Below, in pieces: positions 31,128 to 41,967 of a stretch of 64,000 bases of DNA (position 1 is its first letter; each line of letters begins with the position of its first letter). The position numbers and the translations under genes were made by a program. Below the pieces are notes generated by a model that searched no databases, had not been told where the DNA came from, and saw only the letters and a list, made by a program, of their open reading frames with translations. The stretch covers positions 46,001-110,000 of the forward strand of contig JAODUO010001178.1 of assembly GCA_025642075.2 (NCBI GenBank), read 5' to 3'. Origin of the DNA: Ridgeia piscesae (Eukaryota; Annelida; Polychaeta; Sabellida; Siboglinidae).

Positions 31128-34100
31128 CATTGGTCTCGTAGACCAATCATAACGTGACGTTCATTTGGCGTTATCTAACCGAAAGCGCATGGAAACTCCT
31201 TCGTTATTAGCTCGTGTTTTGCGTATTTAGACGTAGCCTCAAAGTCACACTATCCGTGGCAATGGTAAAACTAAAACGTATAAAGACACTACTTGTCTAG
31301 ATGTGGTGTTTGAATATTGCATTTCATTAGCAGACCCTCATGACAAATATTGGGGTCTCCTTTGGCAATGGTAGTCTCTGATATTCCCGGTCTTAAAATA
31401 TAGGCCTAAATAAATAGTGGCGGACAAAGCTAATTGTATTTAACGGAGTTGTTGATGATATTTGGCAAAATAAATAAAATGGTTTGTATTGTTTAAATAC
31501 GACGACGTGGTGTATGCTAGCGAGACAGATGATCATGACAAGTCTGTAAAACACAAGAAACCGGACAGGACAAGTCCACAGCAGCAGTGGGTTTACCACA
31601 CCCGCACATAACCCCACTCACGAATGAGACTGATGAACAAAAACTGTTACACAATAAAACGTTGACATGTGATCTACAATATATCACCTCTATTGTTTGA
31701 TCCTCGCATTTCAGACTAATTTCACGAAAAAGCACACAAACTGTGACGTGCTAGTTCATTTGTGCGCATGTGCTACTTCGTTTCGATGACAAAACAAACT
31801 GCTGTTGAATGTTGAGGAGCCTACATTCTACCCTAGCTTCTTATGAGCCAGGCCAACTGACAAGGAAACAATGGGAGACTTTATAAGTCAGTTTCACGCT
31901 ATGTTCGTTAGGTGGCGCCAGCCGTTACCGGGTCTAGAAGGTTCGCGGTAAACGAGAACTCCATCGGCACAAGGTAAATAAGATTAGCCTTTTCATTTGT
32001 TTTTAGTGCAAATTATCATCATTATATCGCAATACGAAGAAATGTATTTAGCACTTCTGAAATGTGAACTGAGGAAACGTGATGGGATGTTTACTATTTA
32101 TTAATTAATAGTTTACTAGTTCACATATATTTTATTTTATATTTTAAATTACAGTTGACACAGATATTGGAATGCTGTAGTCATTTATTAGTAATTAGCT
32201 ACTATGTATAATATTATATATTTATTTAAAGGCACTCAACAAAAACAACTTATGTCATAGTTAATTAATTAACTAACTTTGCTGTATCATGATTTTGTAT
32301 TTTCATAAATATTATATTATATTAAATATTGTTACATTACACACATCAGGTGCAGAGATTATACAGTATGTTGTATAGCTGTTTGGTGGTTTTCTTACAG
32401 GAAACAGTGTTGTCTTCCACAGTGGGTGGAAGCTTCAGAGTAGATAGGTTTAGTGGGTGGGGGTCGGTCACATTTAATTCCAGGTGACCTAGTGGCGGAG
32501 TGACCCCCACCGATATGGTGTCGATGTTAAATATAGTGTAAAGAGAACTGTTAATACTGGTCATTGGTAATGTGTTAGAATGTGTAGATCTTCTTAGCAA
32601 GACCATTGGGGCCGGCATATTTGCTGTGGAGATGTATTGATGTATGTGTGGTATAGCTATGTGATCCATCTGATTGATCTAATATAATAAATGTCATATA
32701 TTTGGCCAATTTCAATCATCACTTGTCTTGCATTGCTGCTTTGCATAGGAGACTGTATGTGCAGTGGGTACACACATACATATTATTGTCATGTGACGTA
32801 TAGCAGATCCAGTGAGCGATTTCGTCTTAAATTGAGAGTTTTGCAAAGGGATCAGCCAGGTGCACTGCTGCTAACACCGATGTAGGCAGCAGCAGCGCCC
32901 CCTGGCACAGGCCATCCAAGCTTTTTCAATCCAAATATGTAGCGACACCTACTGAGTATCGACGTGATTACTTGTAAAATACTGGCAGTTTTCTAACTGT
33001 GAGCCGCCACTATGGCACGCGGTTCCATACTAAACGAGACAACGGCTGTTTAAATACACTACTCTGGCTGGCTTATAATCATAGATCTATACCGTGGAGA
33101 AGGCACGCAGCAGTTTCAAGGTATCTTCGAAAAATCGTGATTAATCAACATTTTCATAACTGACATATATCTGGTTTATGACGCCGACGTGTGTGTTTCC
33201 ACTTGTGCTGTGCCCGGGCAGTTGTGAAGGTGCGAGACTCCCTGGGAAACGTGCACTACAGTTTGTTGTTGAAACCATGACAATTCCATTGGTAGTTAAA
33301 GTAAATTATAGTAAACCATAGTATATTATATTACATTTTATCATAGTTTCACCATAACATATCATGGTAAAATGTGGATTTCGCTTAAGTAACCATTCTA
33401 AAATGTGATATTCACCTTAGTAAATGAAGTATAATTTAAACTATAGTAGTGCATAATATTTACTATGGTAAAGAGTGGTAAAATTAGCCGCTGAGGTGTG
33501 GTTACTGTAATTGCGTTGAGGCAAGCAGGGAGGCACGCACGGAGGCTAGCAGTGACGCACGCCGGTAGGCACGCAGGGAGGCACGCACGGAGGCACGCAG
33601 GGAGGAACGCAGGGAGGAGGCACGCCAGGGAGGAACGCCAGGGAGGAACGCCGGGAGGAACGCACGGAGGCACGCAGGGAGGCACGCGGGTAGGCACGCA
33701 GGGACGCACGGAGGGATAATCGCAGGCATGGAGGAACCCAGGCACCGAGAGAATAATATTGTTTTATAAAATCGATAGATAAGTAAACGTAAAGATTGTT
33801 ATAAGCCATGCTGTTGGTTTGACGTTCCCGCTTGTGGAGATAGCTATCTGGATACAACACCGTAGACTAACTATGATTGTGCTGACTGTTATTCGCCACG
33901 TAATCGGAATGTTGGCGCAACTGTCTGAGCATGCGCAGAACGTTGTCCTGCTTGTCATTTACAAGGTGACCACAGGAGCTGTTACTACCGTTGCCTCGAG
34001 TGGAAACTTACAACTTGCAGCATGACACCACGCACGTCACTGTTAATCTAGTTCGCTATCGTCTAGCTTCAGTAGGCGATTGAATATCTGAGTCTTTTCT

Positions 34101-34279
34101 TCTTCTCGAGATAATTAAGACGACAGCCGTTATGCTCGACAAGGCAATGAATACATATAGACTCTAACAATGAGTAAATATAGACTCTGTGTTCCGTTAC
34201 CGTCACAGTCTCCCATTGGCGGCCATATTGCGCTTCGTGGCCCCTTGGTACCTTTTTTCAACGATTTTCCTACGAATAT
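31128..34279. repeat. Segmental duplication, copy 2
   Basis: Direct-orientation copy of 23621-27973. It starts at ATTGGTCTCGTAGACCAAT, an 8-bp inverted CCAAT pair around CGT (copy 1 lacks one G), and ends at CCTACGAATAT. It carries small private changes: an insertion near 32000, an extra block at 32423-32448, and loss of the roughly 960-bp segment. Confidence 0.9.
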
Positions 34280-34499
34280 TGTTATTTCTTTATTACTATT
34301 TTGCTACCTTTTATTATTATTATTAATTTATTCAGCCTCCGTTACCAGAGAAGAAACATTACATACATATTTATACGTACATTCACATATAAAAGACACA
34401 CGGTGAAGAATAAAAACCTGATAAAATAAGATAAATAGCAACAATAGATACAGTGACATGATATAATATATAACACTCAGTGTATATTGTGTATATTAG
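34280..34499. other. AT-rich stretch, no gene seen
   Basis: Lies between the duplication end and the TTAA of a possible piggyBac-like end. Confidence 0.4.
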
Positions 34500-35000
34500 T
34501 TAACTCTTTACTGCACAGACCGTCCAAAACCGGCCAACCCCTCGTACGCGCAGACCGTCCAAAACCGCCCAGTAAACTCACAGTTCGTGGGCCTTTCGTT
34601 TACCGCGTTCACATCCTTCTTTTACATTAACCAGCCTGCTGAAACTGCTGATCTAAGCTCTATGTTATGTAGGTCATGAAAACGTGCTGTCGCCATCTTG
34701 TGAAAAATAGTTTTCGTTTGCGAATTAAATGAGTTTATTTGGAAGGATATTGAAGTGCGTTCGTCTAGTTAACCTCCGACATCGTGCGGCATTTGGCGGA
34801 TATTACTGAGATAATTTCTCGACGATTTCAAGTCGGATATCGATGTTTGCAACGTGAATAATGTCGACAGCGATCATGGAGACCCTGTTTGTTATCGTCC
34901 ATCTACGTTGTTTGTGCGACTTTTCGTTGTTGAGATACGAAGAAGATGACCCGTCGGCGGCATGTTCATTTCGCCGATATGCAGCCATTTTGTTGATCGG
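34500..35000 (+). mobile_element. Possible piggyBac-like 5' end, truncated
   Basis: TTAACTCTTTACTGC begins the stretch. TTAA target sites and termini of the form CCYTTTxCTGC are typical of piggyBac-like elements. Two direct repeats of CGCAGACCGTCCAAAACCG type follow at 34520 and 34549. An acidic frame (DFKSDIDVCNVNNVDSDHGD) near 34825-34890 resembles the acidic N-terminus of such transposases but ends soon after. No 3' terminus or DDE domain was found. A 61-codon minus frame (34988 down) is the alternative reading. Confidence 0.35.
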
Positions 35001-35611
35001 ATCACCGTCTGTACTTCGTTTAGTTTATTTATGTTAGCGTATTTTATTAATATGCACTATGGTCACATTGCTTCTGATAAGGGAGCATCTATTGATGAAA
35101 GGAGTCTGCTATCCTTCGTTATTCGAGTGTTGATTTTACATACGAAAAGAACATTCCATTCGGCAATATGATGGGTAAACGATAGTCATTTTGTAAATTA
35201 TGGCATAATTTTTGTCTTCCGTTGCATTGGCGTTGTTTACACAAGCAAGTATAATTTGAAAACTAACCGTCAAAATTGGATACATGTTTTACTAGGATAT
35301 AACTAACATACATGACTACATTAGTTCCACAGGATCACTGTTGTGTTCTAATTTTTTTAAATATGTAGCATGATGAAGTTGCTTATTTATTTTGTCATCA
35401 TAATTGTTAACATCTGCTTCAAGATGTGAAATCTAATTGATTGCAACACATACATTTTAATAACACATTTTATTCACACAAACATTTCAGTTGCAGTGCA
35501 ATTAATTTCATATATTTTCATGCATCGGTTGTCGAGTAATTCTGCTAATGTAATTATGTCATGTAATTTTATGCCTTTATTTAATTAAAATTATGTTTTA
35601 TTACTCATTAG
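35001..35611. other. AT-rich, probable intron or intergenic DNA
   Basis: Nothing coding. It ends in the acceptor of the candidate exon at 35612. Confidence 0.4.
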
Positions 35612-35713
35612 CTGAAGCAGAAGCAGAGATGGCGAAAGCAGAGAATGAAAACAACTGGAAAAACAAGCTAAGAACCACATCTGATGGAAAGGAATTATCA
35701 ATGGCCAGTAAAC
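35612..35713 (+). CDS. Candidate internal exon, charged
   Basis: TTATTACTCATTAG|CTGAAGC and AGTAAAC|GTAAGTA bound 102 nt with a charged, protein-like frame (EAEAEMAKAENENNWKN, KLRTTSDGKELSMASK). The donor is a perfect GTAAGT. Both ends leave the same phase. Composition suggests a helical, Glu/Lys-rich segment, and a start at the internal ATG is possible. A phase-compatible terminal exon candidate lies at 38241. No family recognised. Confidence 0.4.
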
Positions 35714-35794
35714 GTAAGTAAATGTTTTACTTATTTTTAGAATCTAATGTTTCTGCTCCGAATGCGTGATTAGTAAGATATTCTTCTGGTGTAT

Positions 35795-36135
35795 TTCTCA
35801 TGGGTCCCTTCTGATGTATTTCTCAAGGAGTCCCTTTTGGTGTATTTTTCAAGGGGTCTAATCTGATGTATTTCATAAGGGGTTTCTTCTGGTATTTCTC
35901 AAGGGGTCATTCTGGTGCATTTTTCAAGGGGTCCCTTCAAAGGTATTTCTCAAAGGGTCCCTTCTGGTGTATTTCTCAAGGGGTCCCTTTTGGTGTATTT
36001 ATCAAGGGGTCCCTTCTGGTGTATTTATCAAGGGGTCCCTTCTCGTATTTCTCAACAGGTCTTTTCTGGTGTATTTCTCAATGGTTCTTCTCGTATTTCT
36101 CAAAGGGTCCCTACTGATGTATTTCTCAAAGGTCC
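35795..36135. repeat. 26-bp minisatellite, degenerate
   Basis: Imperfect units of the type GGTCCCTTCTGGTGTATTTC followed by TCAAGG. Phe/Leu/Ser-rich frames are produced by the repeat. Confidence 0.8.
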
Positions 36136-36299
36136 CTGGGGTTATGGCCGAGTGTATTTTCCGATGGGATTATGTCCGGGTGTTTTTCCAGTGGTGGTCA
36201 CGTCCATTTATCCACAAACACAGACGTATTAGTGAGGCAACTGTCTAGGGCTCTAAGCCCATTCTACATTTACAACAGTGACTAAGTGATGTAAGTTAA

Positions 36300-36809
36300 T
36301 AGTTAGCATGGGTTTAGTGCCCCTGTCCCAGTAGCCCTGTCCCCGGGCTAGTGACACTAGTTTTCCTTTTACCAAGTAGGATACAAACATTACCTGACTG
36401 TTTCATTCAGTGTTCTGCCCCACCTTAGTTTTAGGTACCTGATTATAAATAAGAAAACAGTCATACATCTGATGCACATTCAAGGAATGTGGAAGTTTTT
36501 AGATATGAGGTGAACTGTAAAAAACCACAAACCACAATTAATAGGTTGTTCACTTAAAAATTGTGGTAGATGATTTTCAAAAAAATTATACCTGAGTCAG
36601 GACAATTATAGCTTTCATACACGAGTTAAATTGTGTTTTGCTCACCTCAAACAGTTGTATGTACTATGTACTTTACTTGACCTCTTAGAACAGTGAACTT
36701 TCCACACCACACAATTGATGTGTGAAAGTCACAAGTAGCTTTAAATGATAAACTCCACCTGCAGTTAGAATAATCTACAAAGAGGATGTGTTGATCTAAC
36801 ACTATACAG
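36300..36809. repeat. Inverted copy of the 45-62 kb repeat family
   Basis: Read on the minus strand, 36540-36800 matches 45690-45925, including the GGCAGTTTACATG-like start, the GACTTTCACACAT block and AAGAGGTAAAGTAAAT. It is the only inverted member seen and lies about 9 kb from the first direct member. Confidence 0.65.
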
Positions 36810-37020
36810 AATGGGGGCTACTGGCACTCAGTTGTCACACCTTGGGGTCTACTGGCACTCAGTTCTCACACCTTGGGGGCTACTGGCACTCAGTTGTCAC
36901 ACCTTGGGGTCTACTGGCACTCAGTTCTCACACCTTGGGGTCTACTGGCACTCAGTTCTCACACCTTGGGGGCTACTGGCACTCAGTTGTCACACCTTGG
37001 GGTCTACTGGTGCACACTTG
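36810..37020. repeat. 30-bp minisatellite, about seven units
   Basis: The unit is CTACTGGCACTCAGTTGTCA then CACCTTGGGG. On the minus strand this is the phrase CCCCAAGGTGTGAGAACTGAG that also occurs in family members near 45680 and 47730, so the array is an amplified piece of that family. Confidence 0.9.
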
Positions 37021-37214
37021 GGGTTTGGACTAGCTATTGGGAGCACATTTAACCTGGGGTCTACTGGGATGGGAAAACGGACATAACCCTACTGGAAAAA
37101 ACCCACCTGGACATAACCACACTGAAAAAAAACCACTCAGACATAAAACCACACAGACAAACCAAACTCGAACATAACCCCACTCACATATATAACAGAT
37201 CTAATCTAGTTTCC

Positions 37215-38050
37215 TAATATATGTGACGTGTTCTAACGAAATGAGTCGTATGTCAGCGAACTTGATTTCGAGAAAACACCGCATAAACATGCAACGATGA
37301 ATTTTGACGATTTTGACTTTTTGTCACCAAAGTATACTTGGTATCTTTTTTTTCAATTGGCAATGCTTATTTCTCGGTTATATTATTATTTAGTACATTT
37401 TATAGCCTTTTTAGACACACTACGTAACATTTCACGCATGAATTTCGTAAAACAGAACCGATAAATCGCACTAGTTCATGTCGCATTCTTTGGGGTTTCC
37501 ATCAACGCATGGCGGACTTGTTTGGTACTACAGGAAAGCACTGGACGCCCTCTTTCGGATTCTTGTAGTAGAAATCCCCACTGACGTCAGTGTAAGCCAA
37601 TAGCAGCGCTTAATGCGAGAGGCCTATCTGTGAATAAACGTCACTAGACGCTGTGAGGAGCTGACAGCGGGGCCCTGATTGGCTTAGAGCTGTGCGCGCA
37701 GGCGCAGTGCGCTCTCGCTAGCCGTAAACAACGTGGAATTGATCGGGTCGCTGCTACAAAACATTGCTAAATACTCGGATTATGTTGTAATAATTTCAAT
37801 AAACAGTTAGCATGATATATCTTCGACAGCGAACATGCCTTGGTAGTTTATTTCGAATGCATCAAATGGAGTAATAGAAGCAAAACGGCCGATTTTGGAT
37901 CGACAATGTACTCGACTGTGTGCTTATGTGACCGCGAACTTCAAATGCATTTTTCTCCGTTTGAAACTTTCTACCCTAGGCATGTTCAGCGTCCAATAAC
38001 TTTTTTTTTTGACATACGACTCATTTCGTTAGAACACGTCACATATATTA
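37215..38050. mobile_element. 836-bp inverted-repeat element carrying promoter-like sites
   Basis: Perfect 41-bp inverted termini (TAATATATGTGACGTGTTCT..., ending GTCGTATGTCA) lie at 37215-37255 and 38010-38050. If the outer TA is the target duplication, the element is Tc1/mariner-like. No transposase frame is present. The middle, 37580-37760, is CpG-rich, with a CRE, a CCAAT pair and an NRF-1-like block. It lies between the two phase-compatible candidate exons at 35612 and 38241. Confidence 0.7.
37582..37712. promoter_or_regulatory. Promoter-like cluster inside the element
   Basis: TGACGTCA (37582-37589), CCAAT (37597), ATTGG (37678) and TGCGCGCAGGCGCAGTGCGC (37693-37712, NRF-1-like) occur within 130 bp. 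The arrangement parallels the cluster at 23527-23616, including the shared GTAAGCCAAT phrase. Confidence 0.45.
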
Positions 38051-38240
38051 CAGTATAGTGGTTAGCATTAATTGTATGTTGGTGTGTTTTCCAGTGGGGT
38101 TTGTCCAGTGGTTTTTTTTAGAATTGTGTTATGTCGTGTATACAGTGGGATGATACCAGTTCATTCAGCTGTGTGGATGAGTACCTGGCTATAGACTGAG
38201 GGATATTTGTATACAGATAGTCTTTGCACATAAATTGCAG

Positions 38241-38311
38241 CAGGCTGGATGCTTCACAGAGAAGTCGAGATCGTGTTCAGCCGAACTGGTCTGCCATGGA
38301 ATAAAGTGTAA
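38241..38311 (+). CDS. Candidate terminal exon
   Basis: TCTTTGCACATAAATTGCAG opens a frame GWMLHREVEIVFSRTG, then LPWNKV, ending at TAA with AATAAA overlapping the stop (38300). The two leading bases complete the single base left by the exon at 35612-35713, so the two can be spliced in frame. Short and of unknown family. Confidence 0.3.
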
Positions 38312-39170
38312 AGAGCTTTAAGCAATCCTGAGGGATTGGATACTGGGGTATATATGAGCAAACATTTTTATTTTTTAAATGTTATGTTATGATAGAATCT
38401 TGTTTATTCCCAGTGACTTTTGTTTGACTTTTTTCGGGTGACTATTTCCTACATCTATTGATAATGGCCTGTTGATCTTGACTGTCTGGTGAGCTCTATT
38501 TAACTCTATGCTCACAATGTAGCTCAGAGGACTTCAGGTTCCCTGGGCCCAAATCAAAGATCAAAGACAGGTAGTTCCTGATGTTGTCTGCCCCCCTCCT
38601 CCCCCCTCACCCTCCCCTGAATCTTCAATCAAAGTTAAATGCTATGTAATTTGAGTCCCTGTCACCAAGCCTTCTGGAGGGAGGAAGTCTACAAGCCTGA
38701 CAGTTCACCATTGAAGTAGATCCCTATTGAAATCCACTCTCCTGTGACAGAGTCCATCATCTCTGCCCCATGGGGGGGGGGTGCACTGCCTACTCTAGCA
38801 ATACTGTGGGTGTGTTTACTTCAAAGGTTGTTTTGTGACAGAGGGTCATACTTATGCTTATTACATGAAAGGTCTGTTCTTAGCAAGTTCTCCCTAGAAC
38901 AAGGGCCAACATTATACAGAAGTACCCTAGACAAGGATATCACTTCGAGGAACTCTTTATCACATCTCCCTAGAACAAGGATAGGTTTTTATTGCAGCTG
39001 CATTCCCTGTTATCTATCATGTATATTTTGGAATGTTGGAAACTATTCGGCGCAATTTTCTTGAGAAATTCAGCCACGAGAAGTTTTTCCTTAGATCAAG
39101 GATACAATATTTATATTTGACATTATAATATTTTATATTGGATGCCCAGTGAGTATGTGACTCACCTGCA
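38312..39170. other. No gene recognised
   Basis: Contains short C and G runs (38590, 38774) and AT-rich DNA. No array or coherent frame. Confidence 0.4.
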
Positions 39171-39753
39171 CACCCCTACCCACACCCACCCACAAGTAAG
39201 GGTAGTGACCCCTACCCACACCCACCCACAAGTAAGGGAAGTGACCCCTACCCACACCCACCCACAAGTAAGGGTAGTGACCCCCACCCACACCCACCCA
39301 CAAGTAAGGGTAGTGACCCCTACCCACACCCACCCACAAGTAAGGGTAGTGACCCCCACCCACACCCACCCACAAGTAAGGGTAGTGACCCCCACCCACA
39401 CCCACCCACAAGTAAGGGTAGTGACCCCCACCCACACCCACCCACAAGTAAGGGTAGTGACCCCCACCCACACCCACCCACAAGTAAGGGTAGTGACCCC
39501 CACCCACACCCACCCACAAGTAAGGGTAGTGACCCCCACCCACACCCACCCACAAGTAAGGGTAGTGACCCCCACCCACACCCACCCACAAGTAAGGGTA
39601 GTGACCCCTACCCACACCCACCCACAAGTAAGGGTAGTGACCCCCACCCACACCCACCCACAAGTAAGGGTAGTGACCCCCACCCACACCCACCCACAAG
39701 TAAGGGTAGTGACCCCTACCCACACCCACCCACAAGTAAGGGTAGTGACCCCC
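39171..39753. repeat. 36-bp minisatellite, about 16 units
   Basis: The unit is CCCACACCCACCCACAAGTA then AGGGTAGTGACCCCTA, with CCCCTA/CCCCCA variants. The multiple-of-three period keeps frames open on both strands (12-residue periods with THTHPQ or HYPYLWVGVG). The strand bias toward C makes G-rich structure possible on the other strand. Confidence 0.95.
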
Positions 39754-40150
39754 AGGCATCTCTGCACACTGCAGTGATTCACTATAGGCAGTTTGAATTG
39801 TTTGAAAACCTACGGCCGTTGGAGTGGCTGGTAGAAGCGTTTAAAAAAATGCTTGTAGTCAGATTGGCATTGGCAGCATGGTTAAGGTTGGAATTAACAG
39901 TTTCAAGTCTCTAGGGACCACTGTGATGTAGAAAGCGTTTTGTTTACTTGGATTACCTGGTACCTGTTTATATTGACAGCTGAGCAAGATGATACTAGAA
40001 ATTCCTGCAGGTAAGAATGAATTGCTCTCCTCATTTTCACGGATAAAAGAGCACATTTATTATATGATCAAATTCCATACAAGTTCCAAAATAGAAATGA
40101 CTTGATATTTTACTGTTTTGCAGTATTTAATTTGATTATTATTGGGGCAA
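39754..40150. other. No gene recognised
   Basis: Mixed AT-rich DNA between arrays. Confidence 0.4.
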
Positions 40151-40156
40151 CTTCAC

Positions 40157-40265
40157 CACAGACACGCACACACGCGCACACGCGCACACGCGCACACGCG
40201 CACACGCGCACATGCGCACACGCACACACTAATTCATACAGATGAGATTTTGCAGTTACTTAACA

Positions 40266-40352
<87 letters not shown>
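40157..40352. repeat. CACGCG and TA microsatellites
   Basis: (CACACGCG)n at 40157-40228 and a TA run at 40267-40352. Confidence 0.9.
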
Positions 40353-40358
<6 letters not shown>

Positions 40359-40644
40359 GTACACTAATTCATGCAGCAGATGAGATTTTACATTTTATGG
40401 CACATTTCCTGCAGCATCTCGAAATGAATTCCTGTCCTTCATTAATGTCCATAGAAAGACAGTTATAGTAGAAATGTGAAAAGGATTATCGGGGTAACAG
40501 TGATTTCACAGAGAATACTGTGTGCATTCCAATGCTATTACCTATTTTATGGTTATAGCTGGGTGGGGTTTTGTCCAGGTAGGGTTATAATTAATTATTG
40601 TGTGCAATTTTTTCCAGTGGGGGTTATTTCCTGGATTCGTGTCC

Positions 40645-41967
40645 ATTACATGGTCTATACTGTGTCCACCACATGGTCTATACTGTGTCCATCACATGGT
40701 CTATACTGTGTCCATCACATGGTCTATACTGTGTCCACCACATGGTCTATACTGTGTCCATCACATGGTCTATACTGTGTCCACCACATGGTCTATACTG
40801 TGTCCACCAAATGGTCTATACTGTGTCCATCACATGGTCTATACTGTGTCCACCACATGGTCTATACTGTGTCCATCACATGGTCTATACTGTGTCCATC
40901 ACATGGTCTATACTGTGTCCAACACACGGTCTATACTGTGTCCATCACGTGGTCTATACAGTGTCCACCATATGGTCTATACTGTGTCCATCACATGGTC
41001 TATACAGTGTCCACAACATGGTCTATACTGTGTCCACCACATAGTCTATACTGTGTCCATCACATGGTCTATACTGTGTCCATCACATGGTCTATACTGT
41101 GTCCATCACATGGTCTATACTGTGTCCATCACATGGTCTATACTGTGTCCATCACATGGTCTATACTGTGTCCATCACATGGTCTATACTGTGTCCATCA
41201 CATGGTCTATACTGTGTCCATCACATGTCTATACTGTGTCCATCACATGGTCTACACTGTGTCCATCACATGGTCTATACTGTGTCCATCACATGGTCTA
41301 TACTGTGTCCATCACATGGTCTATACTGTGTCCACCACATGGTCTATACTGTGTCCATCACATGATCTATACTGTGTCCACCACATGGTCTATACTGTGT
41401 CCATCACATGGTCTATACTGTGTCCATCACATGGTCTATACTGTGTCCATCACATGGTCTATACTGTGTCCACCACATGGTCTATACTGTGTCCACCACA
41501 TGGTCTATACTGTGTCCATCACATGGTCTACACTGTGTCCACCACATAGTCTATACTGTGTCCATCACATGGTCTATACTGTGTCCACCACATGATCTAT
41601 ACTGTGTCCACCACATGATCTATACTGTGTCCATCACATGGTCTATACTGTGTCCATCACATGGTCTACACTGTGTCCACCACATAGTCTATACTGTGTC
41701 CATCACATGATCTATACTGTGTCCACCACATAGTCTATACTGTGTCCATCACATGGTCTACACTGTGTCCACCACATGGTCTACACTGTGCCCATCACAT
41801 GGTCTACACTGTGTACACCACATGGTCTATACTGTGTCCATCACATGATCTATACTGTGTCCATCACATGGTCTACACTGTGTCCACCACATGGTCTATA
41901 TGTCCATCACATGGTCTATACTGTGTCCATCACATGGTCTACACTGTGTCCACCACATGGTCTATAC
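40645..41967. repeat. 23-bp minisatellite, left part
   Basis: The unit is CATCACATGGTCTATACTGT then GTC, about 57 copies, with CATC/CACC and TATAC/TACAC variants. The + strand unit has no stop in any frame, which explains frames of up to 357 codons in all three frames. It continues at 44007 after the hAT insertion. Confidence 0.95.
41960..41967. repeat. Target-site duplication, left
   Basis: GTCTATAC, identical to 44007-44014 on the other side of the hAT-type element. Confidence 0.8.

Noticed and set aside
37840..38058. 72-codon + frame inside the inverted-repeat element
   Set aside because: It runs into the terminal inverted repeat and lacks any transposase block.
39133..39782. Proline/histidine or glycine/tryptophan repeat proteins of about 210 codons
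   Set aside because: 36-bp unit with open frames on both strands; no start context, splice site or unique flanking domain.
40476..41595. 357- and 331-codon + frames that look hydrophobic
   Set aside because: The 23-bp unit has no stop in any + frame, so all three frames read through. The protein is pure repeat.
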